From an uncultured Bacteroides sp. (lineage in GTDB: Bacteria > Bacteroidota > Bacteroidia > Bacteroidales > Bacteroidaceae), in contig CAJJYX010000189.1 of NCBI GenBank assembly GCA_905197435.1, forward strand, positions 1 to 5,169: 5,169 nt of DNA, in the 5' to 3' direction. Position numbers and translations under genes: made by a program. The notes beneath the pieces were generated by a model that ran no database searches, was not told where the DNA came from, and saw nothing but the letters and a program-made list of their open reading frames with translations. Below, piece after piece: positions 1-5,169 of the stretch. How positions within the stretch are numbered: position 1 is the first letter of the stretch; every line of letters starts with the position of its first letter.

Positions 1-770
1 ATATCCTCTGCCAACTGCATCAGGCTCTTGTTGGTGATGGACGGCAGGATGGAAGTGGATTTCGGAGTGATATATGTATTGTCCTTGATGCCGAAGAAGT
101 TGGCGGCACCACATTCATCTATGTATTTCTTTTCTTTGGCATCCAGATAGAATTCGCAGGCGTAGCCCAAATCGTGTGCTTTCTTATTGGCACGCAAGCT
201 GGCTGCATAGTTACCGCCTACTTTATAGATACCCGTTCCGAGCGGTGCCGCACGGTCGAATTCGCGGATAATGACATACGGATTGGTTGAGAATCCACCC
301 TTGAAGTAAGGCCCTACCGGAGTTACAAATACCACAAACAGATATTCGTTGGCAGGATGTACGCCTACCTGTGCACCGGTACCCACCAGCAACGGGCGAA
401 TATACAAAGAGGCGCCCGATTCGTATGGCGGGATAAAACGCTCGTTCAGCTTCACTACCTTCAGGATGGCTTCCCTGAAGCGCTCCGTAGAAAGTTCCGG
501 CATCAGGATGCCCCGGCAAGTGGACTGCAGACGGGCTGCATTCTCTTCCAAACGGAATATGCGCACCTTACCGTCTTTTCCACGAAAAGCCTTCAGACCC
601 TCAAACGCTTCCTGACCGTAGTGCAAACAAGTGGCAGCCATGTGCATAGGAATGGTTTCCTCACTGCAGACTTCCAATTCGCCCCAATGTTCGTTACGAT
701 AATAAATTCTCACATTGTAATCTGTCTTCATATATCCGAACGGCAGATTAGCCCAATCAAGTTCTTTCAT
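1..770 (-). CDS. ilvE: Branched-chain amino acid aminotransferase, C-terminus missing (runs off left edge)
   Basis: This cytoplasmic PLP enzyme interconverts leucine, isoleucine and valine with their 2-oxo acids, using glutamate/2-oxoglutarate as partner: the last step of branched-chain amino acid synthesis or the first of breakdown. The 256 visible codons show the fold-type IV, BCAT-like (eukaryotic/actinobacterial-style) pattern. LHYGQEAFEGLKAF is at residues 49-62, and the PLP lysine is K183 in GIYKVGGNYAASL. The class IV signature starts at E219 (ECGAANFFG) and continues through ITPKSTSILPSIT. Family members are about 340 residues, so roughly 85 C-terminal residues lie outside the window. 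The start is the ATG at 768-770, giving MKELDWANLPFGY, a usual N-terminus for this family. No clear Shine-Dalgarno sequence precedes it. It lies 52 bp downstream of xseB with its own promoter candidate in the gap. The family assignment is strong; synthesis versus catabolism cannot be told from sequence. Confidence 0.95.
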   Translation of the reverse strand, partial: MKELDWANLPFGYMKTDYNVRIYYRNEHWGELEVCSEETIPMHMAATCLHYGQEAFEGLKAFRGKDGKVRIFRLEENAARLQSTCRGILMPELSTERFREAILKVVKLNERFIPPYESGASLYIRPLLVGTGAQVGVHPANEYLFVVFVTPVGPYFKGGFSTNPYVIIREFDRAAPLGTGIYKVGGNYAASLRANKKAHDLGYACEFYLDAKEKKYIDECGAANFFGIKDNTYITPKSTSILPSITNKSLMQLAED

Positions 771-789
771 ATCTCAAAGTATTAATTAC

Positions 790-809
790 TGCATTACGTA
801 CATTTTGCA
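790..809. promoter_or_regulatory. Imperfect 20-bp palindrome in the ilvE leader, possible operator
   Basis: The stretch begins and ends with TGCA and is centred on the self-complementary GTAC. Fourteen of 20 positions obey the two-fold symmetry. It lies immediately downstream of the ilvE -7 candidate and overlaps the predicted transcription start, where a dimeric repressor could act. In AT-rich intergenic DNA a palindrome of this quality can arise by chance, and no regulator is identified. Confidence 0.2.
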
Positions 810-810
810 A

Positions 811-818
811 CAAAAATA
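811..818 (-). promoter_or_regulatory. Candidate Bacteroides-type -7 promoter element for ilvE
   Basis: On the minus strand this reads TATTTTTG, an exact match to the Bacteroidota -7 consensus TAnnTTTG. It sits just after the xseB stop codon (823-825). Transcription would begin near 804-808 and leave an untranslated leader of about 35 nt before the ilvE ATG. No TTTG -33 element is seen at the usual 19-21 bp spacing, so the match rests on the -7 box alone. Known: the consensus for the primary sigma factor of Bacteroides. Inferred: that this copy is used. Confidence 0.5.
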
Positions 819-822
819 GCTT

Positions 823-1035
823 TTATTCTTCAGATTCCCGCTTCTCCGACAGTAATTTTTCAATTTCCTTGTCGGCTTTGGTCAATTTATCGCTGCAAAA
901 TGCTATAATTCCGTTTGCCTCCTTTATCTTTTCGGCAAGCACATCTATCTCCAGTTCGTTGTTGTCTATCTGGCTGACAATTTTCTCCAAGCGCGCCATG
1001 GCTTCGGAGTAGGTTTCTTTTTTCTTAGATACCAT
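823..1035 (-). CDS. xseB: Exodeoxyribonuclease VII small subunit
   Basis: XseB is the small subunit of exonuclease VII. Several copies bind the long C-terminal helices of XseA to form the enzyme that degrades single-stranded DNA in both directions to oligonucleotides, acting in cytoplasmic repair and mismatch correction. The 70-residue product has the expected helical-hairpin layout: helix 1 around YSEAMARLEKIVSQID (residues 9-24), a short NNELEID turn matching the family's GEL-type turn, then a second long, highly charged helix to the end. The length fits the family (about 65-85). The start is the ATG at 1033-1035, 5 nt after the xseA stop, so translation is probably coupled. No separate Shine-Dalgarno sequence is visible, because the space before the start is filled by the heptamer repeat of 1041-1061. 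The last residues, KRESEE, are an ordinary variable tail. The assignment is helped by the adjacent xseA. Confidence 0.93.
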   Translation of the reverse strand: MVSKKKETYSEAMARLEKIVSQIDNNELEIDVLAEKIKEANGIIAFCSDKLTKADKEIEKLLSEKRESEE

Positions 1036-1040
1036 ATTAT

Positions 1041-1061
1041 TTACGATTTACGATTTACGAT
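1041..1061. repeat. Perfect triple heptamer repeat at the xseA/xseB junction
   Basis: Three uninterrupted copies of TTACGAT (plus strand; ATCGTAA on the coding strand) occupy 1041-1047, 1048-1054 and 1055-1061. They encode the last XseA residues, IVNRKS, and the stop codon, and they end 5 nt before the xseB ATG. Seven is not a multiple of three, so copy number affects where XseA stops. Short perfect tandem repeats of this kind are candidates for replication slippage. Confidence 0.9.
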
Positions 1062-2279
1062 TGAGGTTACTTCTCCATTTTGGAGTCGGGTGGTGATTTC
1101 ATCTCCTTCATTCAGCAAGCCAACATTTTTCACTACTTTCCCATCTTTCAGCGTGATGCTGTAACCGCGGGCCAACAGCTTCTCCGGCGAAGCATCCGCC
1201 AAGCGCTGCTGCAACAATTCCAAACGATGGCGATGACGGGACAGAGAGGAAGTCACTGCTTGCGCCACATCTTTCCGTACAGCCAGTAGCGCTATTTTTG
1301 CACCGGATATACGGTGATACACGGCAGTAGGAATCCGGTTCTTATAAGCAGACAACTTACGCTGTTCCTGCAGCAACAAATTCCTGACCCCTTCATGCAG
1401 ACGGGAAGCAAGCATTTCCAATTCATCGGCGGCATCGCTCATGGCGTTTATCAAGAACTCGGCAGCAGCCGTAGGAGTCTTTACACGGGTATGCGCCACA
1501 GAATCCAGCACTGTGTCATCCCGTTCGTGACCGATACCCGTTATAATAGGTAACGGAAACTGTGCACAGGCGGCAGCCAGCAAATAAGTATCAAAACCGG
1601 ACAAGTCGGACGTTGCGCCTCCGCCACGGATAATGACCACCACATCAAACTCGGACATGCGGGCATTCACCCGGTCGAGGGCAGACAGAACGGACTCTTC
1701 CACACGGTCGCCCTGCATCAAAGCAGGAAACAACTCCGTATAAAAGAAGAAGCCTCTGGAGTTATTTTTCAACTGATGGCAGAAGTCGCCATAACCGGCC
1801 GCGGTAGGTGACGAAATGACAGCTATGCGCTGTGGCAAACAGGGCATTGCCAACTCCTTGTTGAGAGTGAGCACGCCCTCTTCCTCCAGTTGTTTCAATA
1901 TCTCCCTGCGGCGACGTGCCATATCGCCCAAGGTATAGGTAGGGTCTATGTCCTGCACCGTAAGGCTGTAACCATAAAGTTCGTGGAAGCTGACAGTGAC
2001 CTGCACCAGCACTTTGATGCCCGAAACAAACGCCTGTCCCGTAGCCTCCTCAAAGTAGGGCTTCAGCAGGCGGAACACATTTGCCCAGATTGTACCTCTG
2101 GCTTTGGCTATCAGGCTGTTGGTACGGGAGTCTTTCTGCACAAATTCCAAATAGCAATGCCCGGTGCTGTTGGTACGCACATCGCTCAGCTCTGCCTGTA
2201 CCCAAAACTCATCGGGCAGGCATTGCTCTATGCTGCAGCGCACCAATGCATTCAAGTCATATAAAGAGAGTGCTTCCAT
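1041..2279 (-). CDS. xseA: Exodeoxyribonuclease VII large subunit
   Basis: XseA is the catalytic subunit of exonuclease VII, a metal-dependent cytoplasmic nuclease specific for single-stranded DNA. The 412 residues show the standard order. An N-terminal OB-fold DNA-binding domain (about 1-112) includes the opening LSLYDLNALVR and FWVQAELSD. The catalytic domain (about 115-280) carries RIAVISSPTAAGYGDF (151-166), IIRGGGATSDLSGFD (216-230), and GIGHERDDTVLDSVAH (248-263) followed by TRVKTPTAAAEFL. A long charged coiled-coil region (about 280-365) binds XseB. A C-terminal segment has the family's LLARGYSIT (368-376). The length is a little below E. coli XseA (about 456), with the difference probably in the coiled coil. 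The start at 2277-2279 gives MEALSLYDLN, matching the usual beginning of the OB domain. GGAGG at 2303-2307 is about 23 nt from the ATG, too far for a typical ribosome site. xseB follows after 5 nt. Confidence 0.97.
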   Translation of the reverse strand: MEALSLYDLNALVRCSIEQCLPDEFWVQAELSDVRTNSTGHCYLEFVQKDSRTNSLIAKARGTIWANVFRLLKPYFEEATGQAFVSGIKVLVQVTVSFHELYGYSLTVQDIDPTYTLGDMARRRREILKQLEEEGVLTLNKELAMPCLPQRIAVISSPTAAGYGDFCHQLKNNSRGFFFYTELFPALMQGDRVEESVLSALDRVNARMSEFDVVVIIRGGGATSDLSGFDTYLLAAACAQFPLPIITGIGHERDDTVLDSVAHTRVKTPTAAAEFLINAMSDAADELEMLASRLHEGVRNLLLQEQRKLSAYKNRIPTAVYHRISGAKIALLAVRKDVAQAVTSSLSRHRHRLELLQQRLADASPEKLLARGYSITLKDGKVVKNVGLLNEGDEITTRLQNGEVTSIVNRKS

Positions 2280-2313
2280 GATTTTGGGATTTACAGGTCA
2301 GACCTCCGAGAAC

Positions 2314-3672
2314 TCATTGTTTATGGCTTTCATATGCTTTCCACATATCGGGTATGCCATAACCGTAGATATTATCAGGATAATCGGCACGGTCTCCGGA
2401 ACGGCGCACCAGTTCTATCACCTCTTTCGCCGTGAGGTCGGGACATGCCTGCCACAAGCAGGCTACCATGCCACACATGACAGGAGAAGAAAACGACGTA
2501 CCGTTTGCCTTTCCCTGGTTGCCGTCCGTGCGCATGACATCGGTCCCCTGGCCGACAGCCACAATATCCGGTTTTATCCGATTGTCCGCCGTATTTCCGA
2601 TTGAGGAGAAAGGAGCCAAAACACCGTTCTTGTTAATAGCCCCCACCGTCAGCACATTCTCCGCATCACCCGGAGGCGTGATTTTCTTCCAAGCTCCCAT
2701 CCCGGAATTACCGGCGCTGCACACCAGTACCATTCCCTTATCGGCGATACGTGAGGCCTGACGTGACATCAGTGCATGGTGTCCGTCCAAATCACGGAAC
2801 TTATAGTCTTTCGATTTGTCGTCGAAAGTATAATAACCCAGCGAAGTATTGAGGACATCTGCCCCCACACTGTCGGCAAACTCTACCGCCGCCGCCCAAT
2901 AATCCTGCTCCACCAAATGCTCGGAATACTCATCTTCGCTACGCAGCAGCCAGAAAGATGCCTCAGGCGCCGTGCCGGTCATTATGCCCGGCCGGTTCAT
3001 GCCGATGCAGGAGAGCACCATCATGCCATGGCTGCTCTCGGCAAAGATGTCCGCCTTGGGATTTACAAAGTCTTTGATTCCCAGCATCCGGATGTTCTGC
3101 ATGGCAGCTATCCTGTCGGCATTGTGGAAACCTGCATCAATCACGGCAATCGTCATGCCTTGCCCCCTGAATCCTTCCCGGTGCAGCTTGTCGCCATTGC
3201 TCATCTGTATCTGGTCAATGGCAAAGCCATAGAGACTGTCAGGATGCACACTCGGCCGGTTTATCAAAGAATCGCGCACGGTAGACATCATCTTGTCGCC
3301 TTCGGGAGCCATCCAGACTTTTTCCGTAGCACGGACAAAAGGCAGCGCGGCGATGCGGTCTATCAAAGTGGAATCATTGCAGGAAACCGTCACGAAGTTC
3401 TCCCATTTACCGGTAACCACGATATTCACACCTTGGCGGCGAATCTCGTCCACGTACTTGCGGCATACCGGCAAGTCTGTGGAGTCTATCGGCAACCTCT
3501 GCTTGTGCCGGCGCGCAATCGCCTTCTCCGAAAGGAATGCTTCCGGGTGTTTCAAGGAATACGTGGTGGCAGCCTTGTCCTTCAGGCTGATACGATACTT
3601 CAATGTGTCTTGCCGGGCCGATGCGCCTACAGCGGCCAACGTGAAAAGTAGAAGGAATAAGAGTTTTCTCAT
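2314..3672 (-). CDS. Secreted subtilisin-like serine peptidase (family S8), Bacteroidota type
   Basis: This is a 452-residue exported protease. Residues 1-19 form a signal peptide: basic MRK, a hydrophobic run [13 protein letters not shown], and ASA before a likely cleavage at A19/R20. There is no lipobox cysteine. Residues 20 to about 145 look like the propeptide-type region of Bacteroidota subtilases ([18 protein letters not shown], then a putative inhibitor-like fold). The catalytic domain follows, with D179 in [10 protein letters not shown]215 in SSHGMMVLS, the substrate strand NTSLGY at 275-280, oxyanion N322 in SAGNSG, and S393 in NGTSFSSPV. All triad residues are present. The protein ends soon after the catalytic domain, with no visible C-terminal sorting or beta-sandwich domain, so periplasmic or freely secreted location is more likely than surface anchoring. 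Its ATG overlaps the mnmA stop (ATGA). The substrate is unknown. The family call is firm; the physiological role is not deducible. Confidence 0.93.
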   Translation of the reverse strand: MRKLLFLLLFTLAAVGASARQDTLKYRISLKDKAATTYSLKHPEAFLSEKAIARRHKQRLPIDSTDLPVCRKYVDEIRRQGVNIVVTGKWENFVTVSCNDSTLIDRIAALPFVRATEKVWMAPEGDKMMSTVRDSLINRPSVHPDSLYGFAIDQIQMSNGDKLHREGFRGQGMTIAVIDAGFHNADRIAAMQNIRMLGIKDFVNPKADIFAESSHGMMVLSCIGMNRPGIMTGTAPEASFWLLRSEDEYSEHLVEQDYWAAAVEFADSVGADVLNTSLGYYTFDDKSKDYKFRDLDGHHALMSRQASRIADKGMVLVCSAGNSGMGAWKKITPPGDAENVLTVGAINKNGVLAPFSSIGNTADNRIKPDIVAVGQGTDVMRTDGNQGKANGTSFSSPVMCGMVACLWQACPDLTAKEVIELVRRSGDRADYPDNIYGYGIPDMWKAYESHKQ

Positions 3673-4763
3673 ATATCAGTGTTTTTATCATTTTCTGCAA
3701 TATACATTCCGATGCCCCGTTGGGAAGCGATGAATGAACCGCCGATCACGCGCCTGCCGATATAAAACACGGCCGACTGTCCCGGAGCAATGGCAGAAGC
3801 CTCCGACAAGAAGTGCACCAGCAAACGTCCGTCTTCCAAGCGCTTCACTGTGCAAGGAATAGGCTTGCTGCGATAGCGGATGCGCACGGTGAGCTCACCA
3901 CAACCAAAGAATTCGTCCTCATCGGTCAGATTTTCCTGTTCGACCAGCATATATCCCGCCTTCAACTGCTCCGCATCGCCCAGCATCACGGTATTCTTCT
4001 GCGGATTGATTTTCAGCACGTAGGCGGGTTTGCCCAAAGCTATCTCCAGCCCTTTCCTCTGTCCGATGGTGTAGTAAGGAAACCCTTTGTGCTCGCCCAG
4101 CTTGACGCCTTCCGAGTTGACAAACCAGCCCGGTCCCACTTCACGGTCTATCTCCGGAGAATGCTCGCGCAAGAAATCGCGGTAGTCACCCTTGATGAAG
4201 CAGACTTCCATGCTTTCCCCCTCTTCGGCCTTGAGTGTATATCCTTTATCACGAAGATACTCACGGACCTGCGTCTTAGTGAACGTTCCCAACGGGAAGA
4301 TGCACCGCTTCAAGACCTCCTGCCCCAGCCTCCAAAGGAAATAGGACTGGTCTTTCTTATCGTCATCTCCGGCAACAATGTAAACCTTTCCATTCCTTTC
4401 TTCCAGGCGGGTGTAGTGTCCGGTGGCAATGAATGCACATCCCAGCTTGTCTGCCCACTCCGTCAGGATACGGAACTTGAACAACGGATTACACATCACA
4501 CAAGGATTAGGAGTGCGTCCCCGACGATACTCATCGATAAAGTTCTGAACGATAATCCGCCGGAAAGCATCGCGCTCATCTGCCACATAGTGCGCAATTC
4601 CCATACTGTCGGCAAGGCTGCGGGCTTCCGCCGGTTCGTCTCCCCACACCCACATGGTGAGGCCAATTATCTCATAGCCCTGTTCTCTCAACATCAGACA
4701 CGTGGCGGTACTGTCTATCCCTCCACTCATTCCGACCAATACTCGCTTTTCGGGTTTGTTCAT
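3669..4763 (-). CDS. mnmA: tRNA-specific 2-thiouridylase MnmA
   Basis: MnmA places sulfur on C2 of wobble uridine 34 in tRNAs for Lys, Glu and Gln. It activates the base with ATP and takes sulfur from a cysteine-desulfurase relay in the cytoplasm. The 364-residue product has the N-type ATP pyrophosphatase P-loop SGGIDS (13-18), TPNPCVMCN with catalytic C91 (equivalent to E. coli C102), ATGHYTR (113-119), DQSYFLWRL (138-146), and MEVCFI with the persulfide cysteine C188 (equivalent to C199). [10 protein letters not shown] (230-239) and the C-terminal beta-barrel region ending near [16 protein letters not shown] complete the family layout. Length is typical. The start chosen is the ATG at 4761-4763 ([15 protein letters not shown]). 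An in-frame ATG at 4829 would add 22 residues unlike the family and would lie upstream of the predicted promoter. The stop overlaps the peptidase start by 4 bp. Bacteroides genomes often carry more than one mnmA-like gene, so this may be one of several paralogues. Confidence 0.95.
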   Translation of the reverse strand: MNKPEKRVLVGMSGGIDSTATCLMLREQGYEIIGLTMWVWGDEPAEARSLADSMGIAHYVADERDAFRRIIVQNFIDEYRRGRTPNPCVMCNPLFKFRILTEWADKLGCAFIATGHYTRLEERNGKVYIVAGDDDKKDQSYFLWRLGQEVLKRCIFPLGTFTKTQVREYLRDKGYTLKAEEGESMEVCFIKGDYRDFLREHSPEIDREVGPGWFVNSEGVKLGEHKGFPYYTIGQRKGLEIALGKPAYVLKINPQKNTVMLGDAEQLKAGYMLVEQENLTDEDEFFGCGELTVRIRYRSKPIPCTVKRLEDGRLLVHFLSEASAIAPGQSAVFYIGRRVIGGSFIASQRGIGMYIAENDKNTDI

Positions 4764-4789
4764 ATTCTGCAAATCATTAATATGGTCTG

Positions 4790-4820
4790 CAAAAGTACAC
4801 GTTTTCAAGCAGAATACACA
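4790..4820 (-). promoter_or_regulatory. Candidate Bacteroides-type promoter for mnmA and the downstream cluster
   Basis: The minus strand carries TACTTTTG at 4797-4790, an exact match to the -7 consensus TAnnTTTG. TGTG at 4820-4817 stands as a one-mismatch -33 box (consensus TTTG) with 19 bp between, within the normal range. Predicted transcription starts near 4784, giving a leader of about 20 nt before the mnmA ATG at 4763. The placement supports the shorter mnmA start and suggests that mnmA, the peptidase, xseA and xseB are co-transcribed from here. Confidence 0.6.
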
Positions 4821-4851
4821 GCTTTTCAACCAAAGAGAGATGTATTTTCAG
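4802..4851. promoter_or_regulatory. Three TTTTCA motifs phased by about two helical turns at the mnmA promoter
   Basis: TTTTCAA occurs at 4802-4808 and again at 4823-4829, and TTTTCAG occurs at 4845-4851, with start-to-start distances of 21 and 22 bp. They flank and overlap the -33 region of the mnmA promoter candidate. Such phasing places them on one DNA face, as for a bound regulator or a bend made by phased A-tracts. Chance is a real alternative in AT-rich DNA. Confidence 0.25.
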
Positions 4852-4872
4852 CCTTTTTAGTAACGCTTAGTA

Positions 4873-4916
4873 GTGCCCGGAAAGAACCCGATGCCAAGCT
4901 GCCGGACTTTGGGCAC
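4873..4916. repeat. Inverted repeat able to form a bulged stem-loop
   Basis: GTGCCC (4873-4878) is complementary to GGGCAC (4911-4916), and AAAG (4881-4884) to CTTT (4907-4910). Together they form a 10-bp stem with a 2-nt bulge (GG at 4879-4880) and a 22-nt GC-rich loop. No T-run follows in either direction, so it is not an ordinary intrinsic terminator. It may belong to the same repeat block as the array to its right. Confidence 0.4.
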
Positions 4917-4980
4917 CGTTACCGTCTTTTCCGGCACCGGAACCAAGGACTTATCACACAGGTTACTAACAGGTTACAGT

Positions 4981-5018
4981 TTCCCCCTTGTGGAAACGAG
5001 CGTTCCTGCAAGGGGGAA
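4981..5018. repeat. Strong hairpin at the head of the 22-bp repeat array
   Basis: The arms TTCCCCCTTG (4981-4990) and CAAGGGGGAA (5009-5018) are perfect 10-bp complements. Inside them GGAA (4992-4995) pairs with TTCC (5003-5006), leaving a 7-nt loop. The right arm runs into repeat unit 2 and the interior is the diverged unit 1, so the hairpin is built partly from the array. No T-tract follows it. Confidence 0.7.
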
Positions 5019-5117
5019 CCGGCGTTTCTGCAAGTGGGAACGAGCGTTTCTGCAAGTGGAGACGAGAGTTTCCGCAAGTGGGAACGAGCGTTTCCGCAAG
5101 TGGGAACGAGCGTTTCT
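4986..5117. repeat. Tandem array of six 22-bp units
   Basis: Units begin at 4986, 5008, 5030, 5052, 5074 and 5096 with an exact 22-bp period. The consensus has four parts: linker GCAAGT, arm GGGAAC, loop GAGC, arm GTTTCY. Units 3, 5 and 6 are identical or differ at one base. Units 2 and 4 carry a few changes. Unit 1 is the most diverged, and the pattern breaks off after 5117. In units 2-6 the two 6-nt arms can pair around a 4-nt loop using G-U wobbles, and unit 4 keeps its stem despite changes in the left arm. It is not a CRISPR: there are no spacers. A 22-bp period does not keep one reading frame, so coding is unlikely. Confidence 0.9.
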
Positions 5118-5169
5118 GTCTTTTCCTGATTTAGCTAGACGCTTTTTTGATTAATAAACTATATCCATA

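Larger units (their letters stand above)
4830..5169. other. Non-coding, repeat-rich intergenic region upstream of mnmA
   Basis: No gene is supported here. Open frames on the plus strand cross the region, but their translation is dominated by the 22-bp repeat cycling through three frames, and none resembles a known protein domain. The stretch contains an inverted repeat (4873-4916), the palindrome TTCCGG-CA-CCGGAA (4929-4942), a direct repeat AGGTTAC at 4960-4966 and 4971-4977 (11 bp apart), a hairpin (4981-5018) and the tandem array (4986-5117). The last 50 bases are AT-rich and featureless. A minus-strand frame reading YGYSLLIKKASS and stopping at about 5131-5133 is open to the right edge, but it is too short to call a gene end. 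Confidence 0.6.

Noticed and set aside
2295..2305. AGGTC-A-GACCT palindrome between the peptidase and xseA
   Set aside because: The single-base centre cannot form a normal RNA loop, the arms are 5 bp, and no promoter is seen nearby. Chance is likely.
2303..2307. GGAGG as the xseA ribosome binding site
   Set aside because: It is about 23 nt from the start codon, far beyond normal spacing, and Bacteroides genes generally do not depend on this motif.
2776..3651. Plus-strand open frame (291 codons) opposite the S8 peptidase
   Set aside because: The minus strand carries all catalytic motifs of a subtilase. The plus frame is a shadow with no recognisable protein features.
4986..5117. CRISPR array
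   Set aside because: Units follow each other directly with no unique spacers, the period is only 22 bp, and no cas gene is present.
3813..5129. Long plus-strand open frame (438 codons) across mnmA and the repeat region
   Set aside because: It is antisense to the clearly conserved mnmA frame and then reads through the 22-bp repeat. No domain or sensible composition is seen.
5109..5147. Intrinsic terminator ending in the T-run at 5143-5148
   Set aside because: AGCGT and ACGCT flank the run, but the stem is 5 bp with a loop over 20 nt, and no gene is seen upstream in that orientation.
4873..5154. Possible small plus-strand protein of 93 residues in the repeat region
   Set aside because: Half of it is the 22-bp repeat read in cycling frames. 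It has no family resemblance and no supporting start signal, so non-coding repeat is the simpler reading.

Overview
The window looks like a chromosomal segment from a Bacteroides-type member of the Bacteroidota. This rests on the protein styles (BCAT-type branched-chain aminotransferase, a Bacteroidota-style exported subtilase, short XseB), on two promoter candidates matching the Bacteroides -7 element TAnnTTTG, and on the absence of well-placed Shine-Dalgarno sequences. Species cannot be named from this sequence alone.

All recognisable genes lie on the minus strand and read right to left: mnmA (4763-3669), a secreted S8 serine peptidase (3672-2314), xseA (2279-1041), xseB (1035-823) and ilvE (770 to beyond the left edge). 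The first four form a tight unit. mnmA and the peptidase overlap by 4 bp (ATGA), the peptidase and xseA are 34 bp apart, and xseA and xseB are 5 bp apart. A promoter candidate sits about 27 bp upstream of the mnmA start codon, which also argues against a longer upstream start. ilvE follows xseB after 52 bp and has its own promoter candidate in that gap, so it is probably transcribed separately or doubly.

The functions are a housekeeping mixture: tRNA wobble-uridine thiolation (MnmA), an exported protease, both subunits of exonuclease VII (XseA/XseB) and branched-chain amino acid transamination (IlvE). Only XseA and XseB form an obvious functional pair.

The right-hand end (about 4830-5169) has no convincing gene. 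It holds a non-coding, repeat-rich stretch: a GC-rich inverted repeat (4873-4916), a small palindrome (4929-4942), a strong hairpin (4981-5018) and six tandem 22-bp units (4986-5117), most of which can fold into their own small stem-loop. This array is the least explained part of the window. A second small oddity is a perfect triple heptamer at the xseA/xseB junction, whose copy number sets the XseA C-terminus and could in principle fuse the two subunits. No clear new multi-gene system is visible.
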